From Oscillospiraceae bacterium (lineage in GTDB: Bacteria; Bacillota; Clostridia; Oscillospirales; Ruminococcaceae), in the NCBI GenBank assembly GCA_016296505.1, contig JAEDJD010000001.1, positions 1-64,000 of the forward strand: a stretch of 64,000 nt of DNA, given 5' to 3'. The position numbers were made by a program, and so were the translations under genes. Below, one piece after another: positions 43,425 through 52,523 of the stretch. The notes beneath the pieces were generated by a model. That model had not been told where the DNA came from. It ran no database searches and saw only the letters and a list, made by a program, of their open reading frames with translations. The first letter of the stretch is position 1. Each line of letters opens with the position of its first letter.

Positions 43425-43539
43425 GATAATGCTTCCTCTCGCATAAGCTTTCAAAAGGGAGGGGATACAATTGCCGCGAAATCCAAAACGTCGCATTATC
43501 GTGCAATACGGCACGATTCCACTGGATCGTCTATTGGAA

Positions 43540-45507
43540 TCAGCAGAGCCTGCTGCCTGCTGCAATGCTGTCGTCTGCAATGAGGAGCGTGATCTTGCCG
43601 TCCGCACTCTCAGCGGAGCAGATCATACCGCAGCTCTCCAAGCCGCAGAGCTTGACCGGCTTGAGATTGACAACGCAGAACACCTTTTTGCCGACTAGTT
43701 CTTCCGGCTGATACCATTTCGCGATGCCAGAGAGAACCTGACGTTCGCTGATGCCGTCAAACAACTGAAAACAGAGTAGCTTGCTCGATTTTTTGACTTT
43801 TTCACAAGCACGAACCTCGCAGACGCGAATATCGGATTTTGTAAAGGTATCAAACTCGATCTGTTCTGCAAACGGCTGTACGGGGGATGCCGGCTCTTCC
43901 TCTGCGATCTGATGGGCTGCAATCATTTCCGCAATGAATTGTTCAGCGTGAATACGCTCAAACATAGGCTTTGCTTCACCAACGGTCGCGCCATGCTGTA
44001 CGCCTCCAAAAATTTGATACTGTTCCAACTCGCATTCGATTGCACTGATCTCAGCAGACACAGGCGTATGCGTCAGAATTTTCTCTGCTGTTTCCGGCAT
44101 AAAGGGTTTGAGCAGACCGCCGATGATACGGATACCGCAGAGCAGATTGTACATGACCTTTGCAAGTCGCGCTTTGTCATCGGGATTCTTCGCAAGTACC
44201 CACGGCGAGGTTTCGTCGATATATTTGTTGCAGCGGCTTGCCAGTGCAAGAACTGTCTCCACGGCGTCGCTGATACGGAAGCTGTCAAGCAGCTCGGTCA
44301 TCTTTGCAGCCGTACCTTCTGCAACTGCTATCAGGTCGGCGTCGCAGGCTTCATCCGGTGCAGATGCGATCAATTCAGCGTCCGGAATGATACCGCCGAA
44401 ATACTTGTTGACCATCGCAACGGTACGGTTAACGAGATTGCCGAGCGTATTCGCAAGATCGGAATTGAAGCGCTCAATCATGTTTTCATAGGTGATAGAG
44501 CCGTCCTGTGCAAAGGGCATCTCGGAGAGCAGATAGTAGCGAACGGCGTCTGTGCCGAATTTTTCCACCAATTCATCGGCATAGATGACATTGCCCTTGG
44601 ATTTACTCATCTTATCGTTGCCGAACAGCATCCACGGATGACCGAAAACCTTTTTCGGAATCGGAGCACCAAGTGCGTGCAGCATGATAACCCAGTAGAT
44701 GCTATGGAAACGCACGATATCCTTGCCGATGATATGAACGTCAGCCGGCCAGTATTTCTGGAAAAGTTCATCGTGATTGCCGTTGACGTCATAGCCGAGC
44801 GCGGTGATATAGTTCGAGAGCGCGTCGATCCAGATATAGATAACGTGCTTCGGATCAAACGGAACCGGAATACCCCATTTGACGGTTGTACGCGAAACGC
44901 AGAGATCCTCAAGACCTTTTTTGATAAAGTTGTTGAGCATTTCCTTTTTGCGTGCCTCCGGATAAATAAAATCCGGATGATCCTCGATATACTGCTCAAT
45001 CCAATCCTGATATTTGGAAAGCTTCAGGAAATATGCTTCTTCCTTTGCGTCGCGAACATCTCTGCCACAGTCCGGACACTTGCCGTCTTTGAGCTGAGAT
45101 TCTGTCCAGAAGGATTCGCAGGGCGTACAATATTTACCAACGTATTCGCCCTTATAGATATCGCCCTGATCGTAAAGGCGCTGGAAGATATCCTGTACGA
45201 TTTTGGTATGCTTTACGTCGGTCGTGCGGATGAACTGGTTATAGGAGGTGTTGAGCAGATCGCAGATAGAACGGATTTCGCCAGCGATCTTGTCAACGTG
45301 TTCCTGCGGTGTAATGCCGGATTCTTTTGCAATTTCCTCGATTTTTTGACCATGCTCATCCGTGCCGGTCAGGAAGTATACATCATAGCCTTGCATTCTG
45401 CGGAAGCGCGCGAGTGAATCGCTCATGACAATTTCATAAGTATTGCCGATATGCGGCTTGCGCGAGGTGTAGGCAATCGCAGTTGTCAAATAATAGGGTT
45501 CGTGCAT
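43540..45507 (-). CDS. metG: Methionyl-tRNA synthetase
   Basis: A 655-residue class I synthetase that charges tRNA-Met. The N-terminal HIGN motif is in SRKPHIGNTYE, zinc-binding cysteines in CTPCESFW and CPDCGRD, and KMSKSKGN is the second signature. The C-terminal domain (VCEVRACEKVKKSSKLLCFQL, IAKWYQPEELVGKKV) is the fused tRNA-binding (EMAP-II-like) module that dimerises the enzyme. Own promoter at 45547-45575. Confidence 0.96.
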   Translation of the reverse strand: MHEPYYLTTAIAYTSRKPHIGNTYEIVMSDSLARFRRMQGYDVYFLTGTDEHGQKIEEIAKESGITPQEHVDKIAGEIRSICDLLNTSYNQFIRTTDVKHTKIVQDIFQRLYDQGDIYKGEYVGKYCTPCESFWTESQLKDGKCPDCGRDVRDAKEEAYFLKLSKYQDWIEQYIEDHPDFIYPEARKKEMLNNFIKKGLEDLCVSRTTVKWGIPVPFDPKHVIYIWIDALSNYITALGYDVNGNHDELFQKYWPADVHIIGKDIVRFHSIYWVIMLHALGAPIPKKVFGHPWMLFGNDKMSKSKGNVIYADELVEKFGTDAVRYYLLSEMPFAQDGSITYENMIERFNSDLANTLGNLVNRTVAMVNKYFGGIIPDAELIASAPDEACDADLIAVAEGTAAKMTELLDSFRISDAVETVLALASRCNKYIDETSPWVLAKNPDDKARLAKVMYNLLCGIRIIGGLLKPFMPETAEKILTHTPVSAEISAIECELEQYQIFGGVQHGATVGEAKPMFERIHAEQFIAEMIAAHQIAEEEPASPVQPFAEQIEFDTFTKSDIRVCEVRACEKVKKSSKLLCFQLFDGISERQVLSGIAKWYQPEELVGKKVFCVVNLKPVKLCGLESCGMICSAESADGKITLLIADDSIAAGSRLC

Positions 45508-45546
45508 GATAGTTGTCTCCTTTCAGAAGATGCAATTGATATTCTT

Positions 45547-45575
45547 ATTATAGCATATTATCAAGCAAAAAGCAA
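45547..45575 (-). promoter_or_regulatory. Promoter of metG
   Basis: On the minus strand: TTGCTT, 17 bases, TATAAT, about 40 bases before the metG start. No T-box or other leader fits in the short untranslated region. Confidence 0.75.
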
Positions 45576-45734
45576 GTGAATGAGAAAAGTAGTGACAGGC
45601 ATCTGCATAGAAGAAGCAGGCAGATACTTCATGCTGATATCGTAATGCCGCGTAAAACAGGGTATCCCGTTTGCATATGCATCAAATTACGGAAAACTAT
45701 GGGAAATTATGACGCGATTTGGAGAAAATGCCAC

Positions 45735-45763
45735 TTGCTTTTTTTACAGGAATATGATATAAT
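45735..45763 (+). promoter_or_regulatory. Promoter of rpmE
   Basis: TTGCTT, 17 bases, TATAAT, about 100 bases before the rpmE start. The leader in between has no coding frame of interest. Confidence 0.75.
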
Positions 45764-45862
45764 AAATACTGCGTTTAATCCATAGCACTACTGTCCGAAC
45801 AGTATCCGGATGGGCTGTTATGTCAGATTTTACTCATCAAATTTTTGAAAGAGGTGAAAACC

Positions 45863-46066
45863 ATGGCAAGAGAAGGCATCCATCCGAATTGCGAAAAGAC
45901 TACCATCACCTGCCACTGCGGCAACGTGATTGAGGTTTTTTCTACAAAGAAGGATATCAAGGTTGAAATTTGTTCCAAGTGCCATCCGTTCTTCACGGGT
46001 AAGCAGAAGCTGGTCGATACCGGCGGACGCGTCGAGCGCTTCAACAAGCGTTTCAACAGAGGCTAA
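45863..46066 (+). CDS. rpmE: 50S ribosomal protein L31
   Basis: A 67-residue ribosomal protein starting MAREGIHPNC. The cysteine pattern (PNC, CHCG, CSKCHPF) shows the zinc-binding form of L31. AGAGGTG precedes the ATG at 45863; an in-frame ATG six codons upstream overlaps that site. It is monocistronic and is followed by a terminator. Confidence 0.95.
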   Translation: MAREGIHPNCEKTTITCHCGNVIEVFSTKKDIKVEICSKCHPFFTGKQKLVDTGGRVERFNKRFNRG

Positions 46067-46076
46067 TGCTTCACAG

Positions 46077-46106
46077 AAAGCAGTCGGAATATCCGGCTGC
46101 TTTTTT
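46077..46106 (+). terminator. Terminator of rpmE
   Basis: The stem AAAGCAGTCGG / CCGGCTGCTTT (one G-T pair) has a 5-base loop, followed by T6. Confidence 0.9.
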
Positions 46107-46215
46107 ATGCTTTACGAAGCGGATTTATCATGCGAACAGCAGTAATTGTTTGGAAATTGACAGAATGATACCAAAATAGCGAAAACAGGCTTTCAAAATT
46201 TGGCATTCTGCCCCT

Positions 46216-46243
46216 TTGCAAAATAGAGAAAATATGCTATAAT
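46216..46243 (+). promoter_or_regulatory. Promoter of the phosphohexomutase gene
   Basis: TTGCAA, 16 bases, TATAAT, about 70 bases before the start codon. Confidence 0.7.
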
Positions 46244-46316
46244 AATTATGTATGTGAAGATGTTCACGTTTTGCGGTATTTCGATTTGCCGCATAAAGGG
46301 AAAGGAATGAGGTACC

Positions 46317-48053
46317 ATGCAATTCGATATGTCGAAGGAGAATGCGCTGTACGCGCTTTGGTGTGAGAATGCAGTGGAGGATCCGGATCTGGTGGCTGAA
46401 CTGAAAGAGATCAGCGATGACCCTGAAGCGATTCGAGAGCGCTTCTATCAGGATCTCGCATTCGGTACGGGCGGACTTCGCGGCGTGCTCGGCGCCGGAA
46501 CTGCCAGAATGAATATCTATACCGTGCGTCGTGCAACGCAGGGTCTTGCGAATTATGTCAGGGAATCCTTTGCGGCACCGAGCGTTGCAATTTCCTATGA
46601 TAGCCGCATCAAGTCCGATACGTTTGCAAAGGCTGCTGCCGCGGTACTTGCTGCAAATGGTATCAAGGTGCATATATATACCGAACTGATGCCGACGCCG
46701 ATGCTCTCCTTTGCAGTTCGTGCATTGGGCTGCTCGGCTGGTATTATGGTTACGGCAAGTCATAATCCGGCAAAGTATAACGGCTATAAGGCTTACGGCG
46801 CTGACGGCTGCCAGATTACGCTGGATGTCGCAAATACCGTCATTAGCAAGATCAATGCGCTCGATATGTTCCATGATATCAATACCTGTGATTTTGAGGA
46901 CGCCGTCAAAAACGGCATGATCTCCTATATCGGACAGGATATTATTGAGGCGTTCTATCACAATGTTCTAGCGCAGGGTATTCATACGGATGTCTGTGCG
47001 GAAAGCGGTCTGAAAATTGTCTATACGCCACTGAATGGCGCAGGTAATAAACCGGTGCGTGAGATTCTCAAGCGAATCGGCATTCAGGATGTCACGGTTG
47101 TCGAGGAGCAGGAGCTGCCCGACGGTCATTTTACGACTTGTCCCTATCCGAATCCGGAGATTCGGGAGGCACTTGAATGTGGTCTGCGTCTTTGCGAGCA
47201 GATTCAGCCTGATCTGCTGCTTGCAACGGATCCGGACTGCGACAGAGTCGGTATTGCTGTGCCGGATGGCAATGGCGGTTATGCGCTGTTTTCCGGTAAC
47301 GAGGTTGGCGCAATGCTGTTCCAGTATATTTGTGAGGAGCGCACAAAGCTTGGCACTATGCCCAAGAATCCGATGGCGGTCAAGACGATTGTTACAACCG
47401 ATCTTGTGAAGCCGATTGCGGAGAAATTCGGCGTAGAAATCATTGATGTGCTGACCGGTTTCAAGTTTATCGGCGAGCAGATTGGTCTGCTTGAGGAAAA
47501 AGGCGAAGAAAATCGCTATGTGTTCGGCTTTGAGGAGAGTTACGGCTATTTGGCGGGCACCTATGTCCGCGATAAGGACGCAGTCGTTGCTTCGATGCTG
47601 ATTGTCGAAATGGCAGCGTTTTACCGCACACAGGGTATCAGCATGATGCAGGCGCGCGAGAAGCTTTATGAGCAGTATGGTGTATTCCGTCACAGTCAGG
47701 AAAGCTTTGCATTTGAGGGCGTCAGCGGTATGCATAAGATGCAGGAAATCATGCAGTCTATGCGGACTGCTGCACCAAAAGAAATTGGCGGTCTGCCGGT
47801 AATCGGAACAGCGGATTATCTTGCGGGAACAATCTGCGATTTGCAGAGTGGCGAGACTAAGCCGACCGGTTTGCCGAATTCCGATGTGATTTCGTTCTTC
47901 TTGCCGGAACGTGGAAGCGTGATTGTACGTCCGTCCGGTACGGAGCCGAAGATCAAGGCTTACTATACAACAGCCTGCAAAACCATGGCAGAGGCGAAAG
48001 CGCTTGAGGCAAAGCTGAAAGCAGATATGCAGAAGCTGCTGCTGGGCGAATAA
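46317..48053 (+). CDS. Phospho-sugar mutase (phosphoglucomutase/phosphomannomutase)
   Basis: A 578-residue alpha-D-phosphohexomutase interconverting hexose 1- and 6-phosphates. It has the sugar-loop start GTGGLRGVLGAGTARMN, the phosphoserine TASHNPAKYNGYKAYG, the metal-binding DPDCDRVG, the sugar-binding GFEESYGYL, and the phosphate-binding PSGTEPKIKAYY. The length matches Bacillus PgcA. Substrate preference (glucose or mannose) cannot be told from sequence by eye. Confidence 0.95.
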   Translation: MQFDMSKENALYALWCENAVEDPDLVAELKEISDDPEAIRERFYQDLAFGTGGLRGVLGAGTARMNIYTVRRATQGLANYVRESFAAPSVAISYDSRIKSDTFAKAAAAVLAANGIKVHIYTELMPTPMLSFAVRALGCSAGIMVTASHNPAKYNGYKAYGADGCQITLDVANTVISKINALDMFHDINTCDFEDAVKNGMISYIGQDIIEAFYHNVLAQGIHTDVCAESGLKIVYTPLNGAGNKPVREILKRIGIQDVTVVEEQELPDGHFTTCPYPNPEIREALECGLRLCEQIQPDLLLATDPDCDRVGIAVPDGNGGYALFSGNEVGAMLFQYICEERTKLGTMPKNPMAVKTIVTTDLVKPIAEKFGVEIIDVLTGFKFIGEQIGLLEEKGEENRYVFGFEESYGYLAGTYVRDKDAVVASMLIVEMAAFYRTQGISMMQAREKLYEQYGVFRHSQESFAFEGVSGMHKMQEIMQSMRTAAPKEIGGLPVIGTADYLAGTICDLQSGETKPTGLPNSDVISFFLPERGSVIVRPSGTEPKIKAYYTTACKTMAEAKALEAKLKADMQKLLLGE

Positions 48054-48063
48054 TCAAATGTGG

Positions 48064-48101
48064 AAAGCCGCGGATCCGGATTGCATCGGGTTCGCGGCTT
48101 T
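48064..48101 (+). terminator. Weak hairpin after the phosphohexomutase gene
   Basis: The 9-bp stem AAAGCCGCG / CGCGGCTTT has a 20-base loop and no clean T-run after it (TGCGGCTATTTTC). It may only partly terminate, so the HAD gene may share the transcript. Confidence 0.45.
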
Positions 48102-48153
48102 GCGGCTATTTTCAGTGAAATATGCTGTAATCAATGGAAAGGTGCATATTATC

Positions 48154-48762
48154 ATGATAAAAAATGTAATTTTTGATATTGGCAGAGTGATGATCGAATT
48201 TGACTGGGAGCAGTATCTTTGCGGCTTGTTTGACGCGCAGACGGCAAAGATTGTTTCTGACGCAATGTGGGGGACGGACGCTTGGAATGAGCTTGACCGC
48301 AATGTTCTCTCTATGGACGCGGTACTGGCGCTGTTTATTGCCAATGCACCGGATTATGCGTTGCAGATTCGTGAAGCGATGCGCCGGATTGGCGGCTGTC
48401 CGAAAATGATGTCCTATGCGGTTGAATGGGTAAAAGAACTGAAAGCCAAGGGATATCAGGTCTATTATCTCTCGAATTATTTTGAATATCTGATGCGGGA
48501 AAGACCGGATGTGCTCGAATTTACAAAGCATATGGACGGCGGCATTTTTTCATGGCAGGAGCAAATCATTAAGCCTGATCCGGAGATTTATCAGCGGCTG
48601 ATGCAGCGTTATCTATTAAAGCCGGAGGAATGTGTGTTTATTGATGACAGCCCGAAAAATATTGCGGCAGCCAATGCGCTCGGTATGCACGGCTTTCTGT
48701 TTGAATCCTACGAGAAACAGTACGGACAGATTATGGACTTCCTAGCGAATCAAACAAAATAA
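48154..48762 (+). CDS. HAD-superfamily hydrolase (YihX-like)
   Basis: A 202-residue phosphatase-like protein. Motif I is FDIGRVMIEFDW, the form seen in YihX-type sugar phosphatases (FDLGxVxxxxD); motif II is the Ser in YLSNYF; motif III/IV is KPDPEIYQRL then VFIDDSPKN. The start at 48154 follows GGAAAGG; the frame extends 32 codons upstream across a hairpin and is rejected. It may dephosphorylate a hexose phosphate linked to the mutase upstream, but that is inference. Confidence 0.85.
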   Translation: MIKNVIFDIGRVMIEFDWEQYLCGLFDAQTAKIVSDAMWGTDAWNELDRNVLSMDAVLALFIANAPDYALQIREAMRRIGGCPKMMSYAVEWVKELKAKGYQVYYLSNYFEYLMRERPDVLEFTKHMDGGIFSWQEQIIKPDPEIYQRLMQRYLLKPEECVFIDDSPKNIAAANALGMHGFLFESYEKQYGQIMDFLANQTK

Positions 48763-48852
48763 CATATAATGATTTGTGCAAGACGCTGATTTTTTGAAAA
48801 ATGAAAGGGAAGAACTGTCTGGAGTGTTACTTTTTTGAAAGGAGTCGGTCTT

Positions 48853-49035
48853 ATGAAACAGGAACCAGTCAAAAATTTGAAGCTGCCCAAATATGCAGCG
48901 GTACTCGCGACGTTGAGTATATCCGCCGGAATGTTGACCGGATGCGGCAATACAGACGATGATCCGCCGGTTCTCGCAGGAGATGTCGCTGTCTATTCGG
49001 AAGCGGATTCGGATGCGGCTGGAAGCGCCGAATAA
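48853..49035 (+). CDS. Small lipobox peptide, candidate radical-SAM substrate
   Basis: A 60-residue protein with GAAAGGAG before the ATG. A basic N-terminus (MKQEPVKNLKLPKYAA) leads into a hydrophobic stretch and MLTGC, a lipobox-like site with Cys31. The remaining 29 residues are short and acidic (DDDPP, LAGDVAVYSEADSDAAGSAE) with no folded-domain signature. It ends 20 bases before the radical SAM/SPASM gene on the same strand. Size, context and tail fit a ribosomally made peptide precursor or a modified surface lipopeptide. An ordinary small lipoprotein is the alternative. No class name can be assigned. Confidence 0.6.
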   Translation: MKQEPVKNLKLPKYAAVLATLSISAGMLTGCGNTDDDPPVLAGDVAVYSEADSDAAGSAE

Positions 49036-49055
49036 ATTGATAAGGACGTGATCAC

Positions 49056-50138
49056 ATGAATTTGAGCTTGCACTTGACCGAAAACTGTAATATGGATTGT
49101 GCCTATTGCGTGCATGAAAAAAAACAGCTTCGTATGTCGGAACGCGTTGTGGATGCGGCAGTTGATCTTGCCTTTTCTACAGGCAGAAGCGCCGGACTTT
49201 GTTTCTTCGGCGGCGAACCGATGCTGGAATCCGGCTTGATCTATCGTGCAATCCGGCGCTGTATGCTGAAAACGATCGAAACCGGAAAGCCGGCATTCTA
49301 CAAAATGACGACAAACGGCACATTGTTGACGGAACGTTTTCTGGAAAATGTCCGCGCGGTTAAAATGGGAATCGGGTTGTCTTTTGAGGGGCTTGCACAG
49401 GATACCTGCCGCCGATTTCAGGATGGTGCGCAAAGCTTCGATATCGTTTCAGAAAAAGCCAAGCTGCTGCTCAAATATCTGCCTGATTCTTATGCAATGA
49501 TGACGATTGCGCCACAGGCAGTACCGCAGTATGCGGAATCGGTGAAGTATTTGTATCAACTCGGCTTCAAGCGGATTACCGCAACGATTGCATATGGAAA
49601 AAAGGTGCATTGGACGGATGAACACCTCGATTTGCTCAAAATGCAGATGCGGGAGATTGCAGCGTTTTATGAAGCGCAGTTCCTGAAAGGGGAGCCGTTC
49701 TTTTTCTCGCCGTTTGACGGCAAAATCAGTGATCTCATCCGTGGATATAACCCTTCGGAGCGCTGTCATCTTGGCTTTCGGCAGATGCCCGTTGCGCCGG
49801 ACGGCAGTTTGTATGCCTGTACGCAATTTATCGGCGATCCGGAATATAAACTCGGAGATGTATTTCGCGGCGTAAATCGAGAACGGCAGAATCAGCTTGC
49901 TGCTCGTGCTGCAACGCCGGAATCCTGCAAGGACTGTGCGCTGCAAAAACGCTGTACAAATTCCTGCGGCTGTACGAATCGTCTGGAGACCGGCAATGAG
50001 AATCTTGTCTCACCGTTATTGTGCAGCTATGAGCGTATGATAATTGCAATGGCAGACGAAACCGCAGACCGTCTGCTTGCCGCGGATGAACAGGCATTTC
50101 ACAAGCGGTTTGCTTGCAATATGCCGAAAAATCTATAA
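49056..50138 (+). CDS. Radical SAM/SPASM peptide-modifying enzyme
   Basis: A 360-residue enzyme. The SAM cluster motif is CNMDCAYC (CX3CX2C) at residues 11-18, with GGEPMLE and MTTNGTLL typical of the fold. The C-terminal SPASM region has CHLGF, PDGSLYACTQF, CKDCALQKRC, CGC and LLC, enough cysteines for auxiliary [4Fe-4S] clusters. SPASM proteins modify peptides (thioether or C-C crosslinks, epimerization) or proteins such as sulfatases. No sulfatase gene is seen nearby, and a 60-residue peptide gene lies directly upstream, so peptide maturation is the best inference. AAGGACG precedes the ATG. Confidence 0.85.
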   Translation: MNLSLHLTENCNMDCAYCVHEKKQLRMSERVVDAAVDLAFSTGRSAGLCFFGGEPMLESGLIYRAIRRCMLKTIETGKPAFYKMTTNGTLLTERFLENVRAVKMGIGLSFEGLAQDTCRRFQDGAQSFDIVSEKAKLLLKYLPDSYAMMTIAPQAVPQYAESVKYLYQLGFKRITATIAYGKKVHWTDEHLDLLKMQMREIAAFYEAQFLKGEPFFFSPFDGKISDLIRGYNPSERCHLGFRQMPVAPDGSLYACTQFIGDPEYKLGDVFRGVNRERQNQLAARAATPESCKDCALQKRCTNSCGCTNRLETGNENLVSPLLCSYERMIIAMADETADRLLAADEQAFHKRFACNMPKNL

Positions 50139-50146
50139 AAAACACG

Positions 50147-50180
50147 AAGCGAAGGACGTTGGATATGTCCTTCGCTTTTT
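50147..50180 (+). terminator. Terminator of the radical SAM gene
   Basis: The 11-bp stem AAGCGAAGGAC with its complement has a 9-base loop and is followed by TTT on the plus strand, directly after the stop. Confidence 0.88.
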
Positions 50181-50269
50181 GCTGCTGTCAATGCGTTGAA
50201 AGAACAATCCAAAAAGATTTTGGACGATTCGCAGCATTTGTATGCAGTGCGCATTTTTCGGCAAAATTC

Positions 50270-50298
50270 TTGCTTTTCTGACAAAAATATGCTATGAT
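50270..50298 (+). promoter_or_regulatory. Promoter of the lipoprotein-GH5 operon
   Basis: TTGCTT, 17 bases, TATGAT, followed by a leader of about 135 bases before the start codon at 50440. Confidence 0.7.
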
Positions 50299-50439
50299 AT
50301 ATAAGTAGCAGTGTCGCCCGATACTGTTCTTTCAAGCGGCGCTGCAACGCGTTGCATATGATTGTCATGATAATCTGCTTGAAAAATATAATAATATAGC
50401 AGAATGATTGTTTCATACAAGGAAAGGAGCGTATTCACA

Positions 50440-51207
50440 ATGTTACAGAAAAAAAGGGTTGCCGTCATGCTTGCGGCGGTTATGCTTGCAGCGGTGATGA
50501 GTGGATGTACCAGCGAACGAACTGGAAACGATTCGGTGGCTGATACAGCCAGTTCCGCAGCGGAGACTGAAACATCTGATACAACGAAAGCGGCTGAAAC
50601 CACGGAACCCATTACAGAGGCAACAACAACTGCTACAACATCTGAAACGCTTGCAACGGAAACGACTGCTGCATCGGATGACGTTGTTGTGGAAGTCAGT
50701 AATATTACGCTGACGCATATTACCGAGGGCGGCGAGGGACTCGGCGTTTTCAATGAGTTCAGCGGCAATATTCGCGGCGAGGTCATGCAGCAAGGCTCTG
50801 TCTATAAAAATTGGACGCTGGATACCGTTTCCGGTCACGCGGAAACAGATGATACGGTGGATCAGGTAACCGCTGCATTTCGCTACAGTGACAGCAAAGG
50901 CTTTTCCGTGAACGGTACGGTCGAGGTCATGCCGGCAGACGATCCGGATTACCCCAATATGATGTATTTCCATTCGGATGACGTGGACGCCTTCCCGAAG
51001 TTTATGAATGATAACCGCGGCGAGGCGCGCAGAGCAAAATTTATCATCGAAAATTCAAGTGATGTCTATATGCTGCTGGATAAGGATAATCCGCCGGCAG
51101 AAACGGCATTTTCTATTTCTGTGACGGTCGATACTGTGACCGTTCGTTACGCAGCCGACGGCAGCGCATATGATACCATTCATGTGACCGCAGCTTCAAA
51201 CCGCTGA
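50440..51207 (+). CDS. Lipoprotein with Thr-rich linker, unknown domain
   Basis: A 255-residue lipoprotein. The signal peptide ends in a lipobox (VMSGC, Cys at about 23), followed by a Thr/Glu/Ala-rich linker (about 35-85) typical of surface proteins of this organism. A beta-rich domain from about 85 is not recognised (VEVSNITLTHITEGGEGLG). AAAGGAG precedes the ATG at 50440. First of three lipoprotein genes in a row. Confidence 0.75.
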   Translation: MLQKKRVAVMLAAVMLAAVMSGCTSERTGNDSVADTASSAAETETSDTTKAAETTEPITEATTTATTSETLATETTAASDDVVVEVSNITLTHITEGGEGLGVFNEFSGNIRGEVMQQGSVYKNWTLDTVSGHAETDDTVDQVTAAFRYSDSKGFSVNGTVEVMPADDPDYPNMMYFHSDDVDAFPKFMNDNRGEARRAKFIIENSSDVYMLLDKDNPPAETAFSISVTVDTVTVRYAADGSAYDTIHVTAASNR

Positions 51208-51245
51208 GAAAGCCAGAATATGAGAATTGTACGAGGTTATCGGGA

Positions 51246-52496
51246 ATGAAACGGCTGAATCAGATTACGGCATTGATGATGGCGGCTTTTATACTGTTCT
51301 GTGCGGGCTGCACGGCAGATAATTCCAAACTGCCGGAAACCAGTATTCCGGAATATACGATTCCGGCGAATATTCTTGGCGAACCAAGCGAACTTGTGCC
51401 GGATGTGCAGGTTGACAAATATCAGCTGCCGGAGAGTGAAGGTATGGATTTTATCAGGGAACTGCATTTGGGCTGGAATCTCGGCAATACGTTTGACGCA
51501 GAGGATGTCAAGAATATTTCCGCAGAGAATGAGCTGGATTACGAAAAAGCGTGGTGCGGCGAGATTACAACCATTGAGAATATTGCTGCAATTAAGGCGG
51601 CAGGCTTCAAAACGATCCGGATTCCGGTTTCTTGGCATAATCATGTAGATGCTGATTTCAATATTTCAAAGTCATGGCTGACGCGTGTGAAGGAAGTTGT
51701 GGATTGGTGCCGCGACATGGATCTTTATGTCATCCTCAATACGCATCACGATAATGACGAGGCGTTCTATTATCCGGATACTGCGCATATGGAAAGCTCC
51801 AAGAAGTATCTGACTGCAATCTGGTCGCAGCTTGCGGAAGCGTTTCAAGATTATGATGAACATTTGATTTTGGAATCGCTGAATGAACCGAGACTTGTCG
51901 GGACAGATTATGAATGGTGGATTGATCGGAACAATGCGCAGTGCAAGGACGCCATTGCGTGTATCAATACGCTCAATCAGCTTTTTGTGGATACGGTGCG
52001 TTCGGCAGGCGGCGGCAATGCAACGCGCTGGCTGCTGGTACCGGGTTATGCGGCTTCTCCGGACGGCGCGCTTCACGAGGATTTTGCTATGCCGCATGAT
52101 CCGCAGAACCGCGTGATTCTTTCTGTTCATGCTTATAGACCGTATAATTTTGCGCTGAATATAGCCGGAACGCAAGAATGGTCCCTGGATAATGCCGGAG
52201 ATACAGGCGATATTATCAGCTTTATGGACAATCTTTACGGTAAATTCGTGCTGAACGGCATACCAGTGCTGATCGGCGAATTTGGCGCGATGAATAAGGA
52301 TAATCTGGAATCGCGGATTGCATTTTCCGCTTATTATACCGCCTGTGCGAGAGCACGCGGAATGTCCTGTCTCTGGTGGGATAACAATGCTTTTACAGGC
52401 TCTGGTGAAAACTTCGGGCTGCTTTACCGGAAAGCCTCTACCTTTCCTTATCCGGAGATTGTGCAGGCACTGAACAAGGGTAGCAATTATCAATAA
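51246..52496 (+). CDS. Lipoprotein GH5 family glycoside hydrolase (cellulase-like)
   Basis: A 416-residue lipidated enzyme. The lipobox FCAGC lies at about 20-24, a Pro-rich linker follows, then a (beta/alpha)8 GH5 domain from about 70 (HLGWNLGNTFDAED, PVSWHNHV, NTHHDND). The acid/base Glu is in SLNEPRLVG and the nucleophile Glu in IGEFGAMNKD. It is likely an endo-beta-glucanase or a related beta-mannan/xyloglucan hydrolase. It carries no dockerin; anchoring to the cell membrane replaces docking. Middle gene of the three-gene operon. Confidence 0.88.
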   Translation: MKRLNQITALMMAAFILFCAGCTADNSKLPETSIPEYTIPANILGEPSELVPDVQVDKYQLPESEGMDFIRELHLGWNLGNTFDAEDVKNISAENELDYEKAWCGEITTIENIAAIKAAGFKTIRIPVSWHNHVDADFNISKSWLTRVKEVVDWCRDMDLYVILNTHHDNDEAFYYPDTAHMESSKKYLTAIWSQLAEAFQDYDEHLILESLNEPRLVGTDYEWWIDRNNAQCKDAIACINTLNQLFVDTVRSAGGGNATRWLLVPGYAASPDGALHEDFAMPHDPQNRVILSVHAYRPYNFALNIAGTQEWSLDNAGDTGDIISFMDNLYGKFVLNGIPVLIGEFGAMNKDNLESRIAFSAYYTACARARGMSCLWWDNNAFTGSGENFGLLYRKASTFPYPEIVQALNKGSNYQ

Positions 52497-52523
52497 TCAA
52501 TCTCGATCCGAGGAGTAATCGAA

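Noticed and set aside
42519..43607. Longer N-terminal form of the cohesin-like/dockerin protein overlapping metG
   Set aside because: The extra 61 residues lack a signal peptide and overlap metG; a clear signal peptide and ribosome binding site start at 43424.
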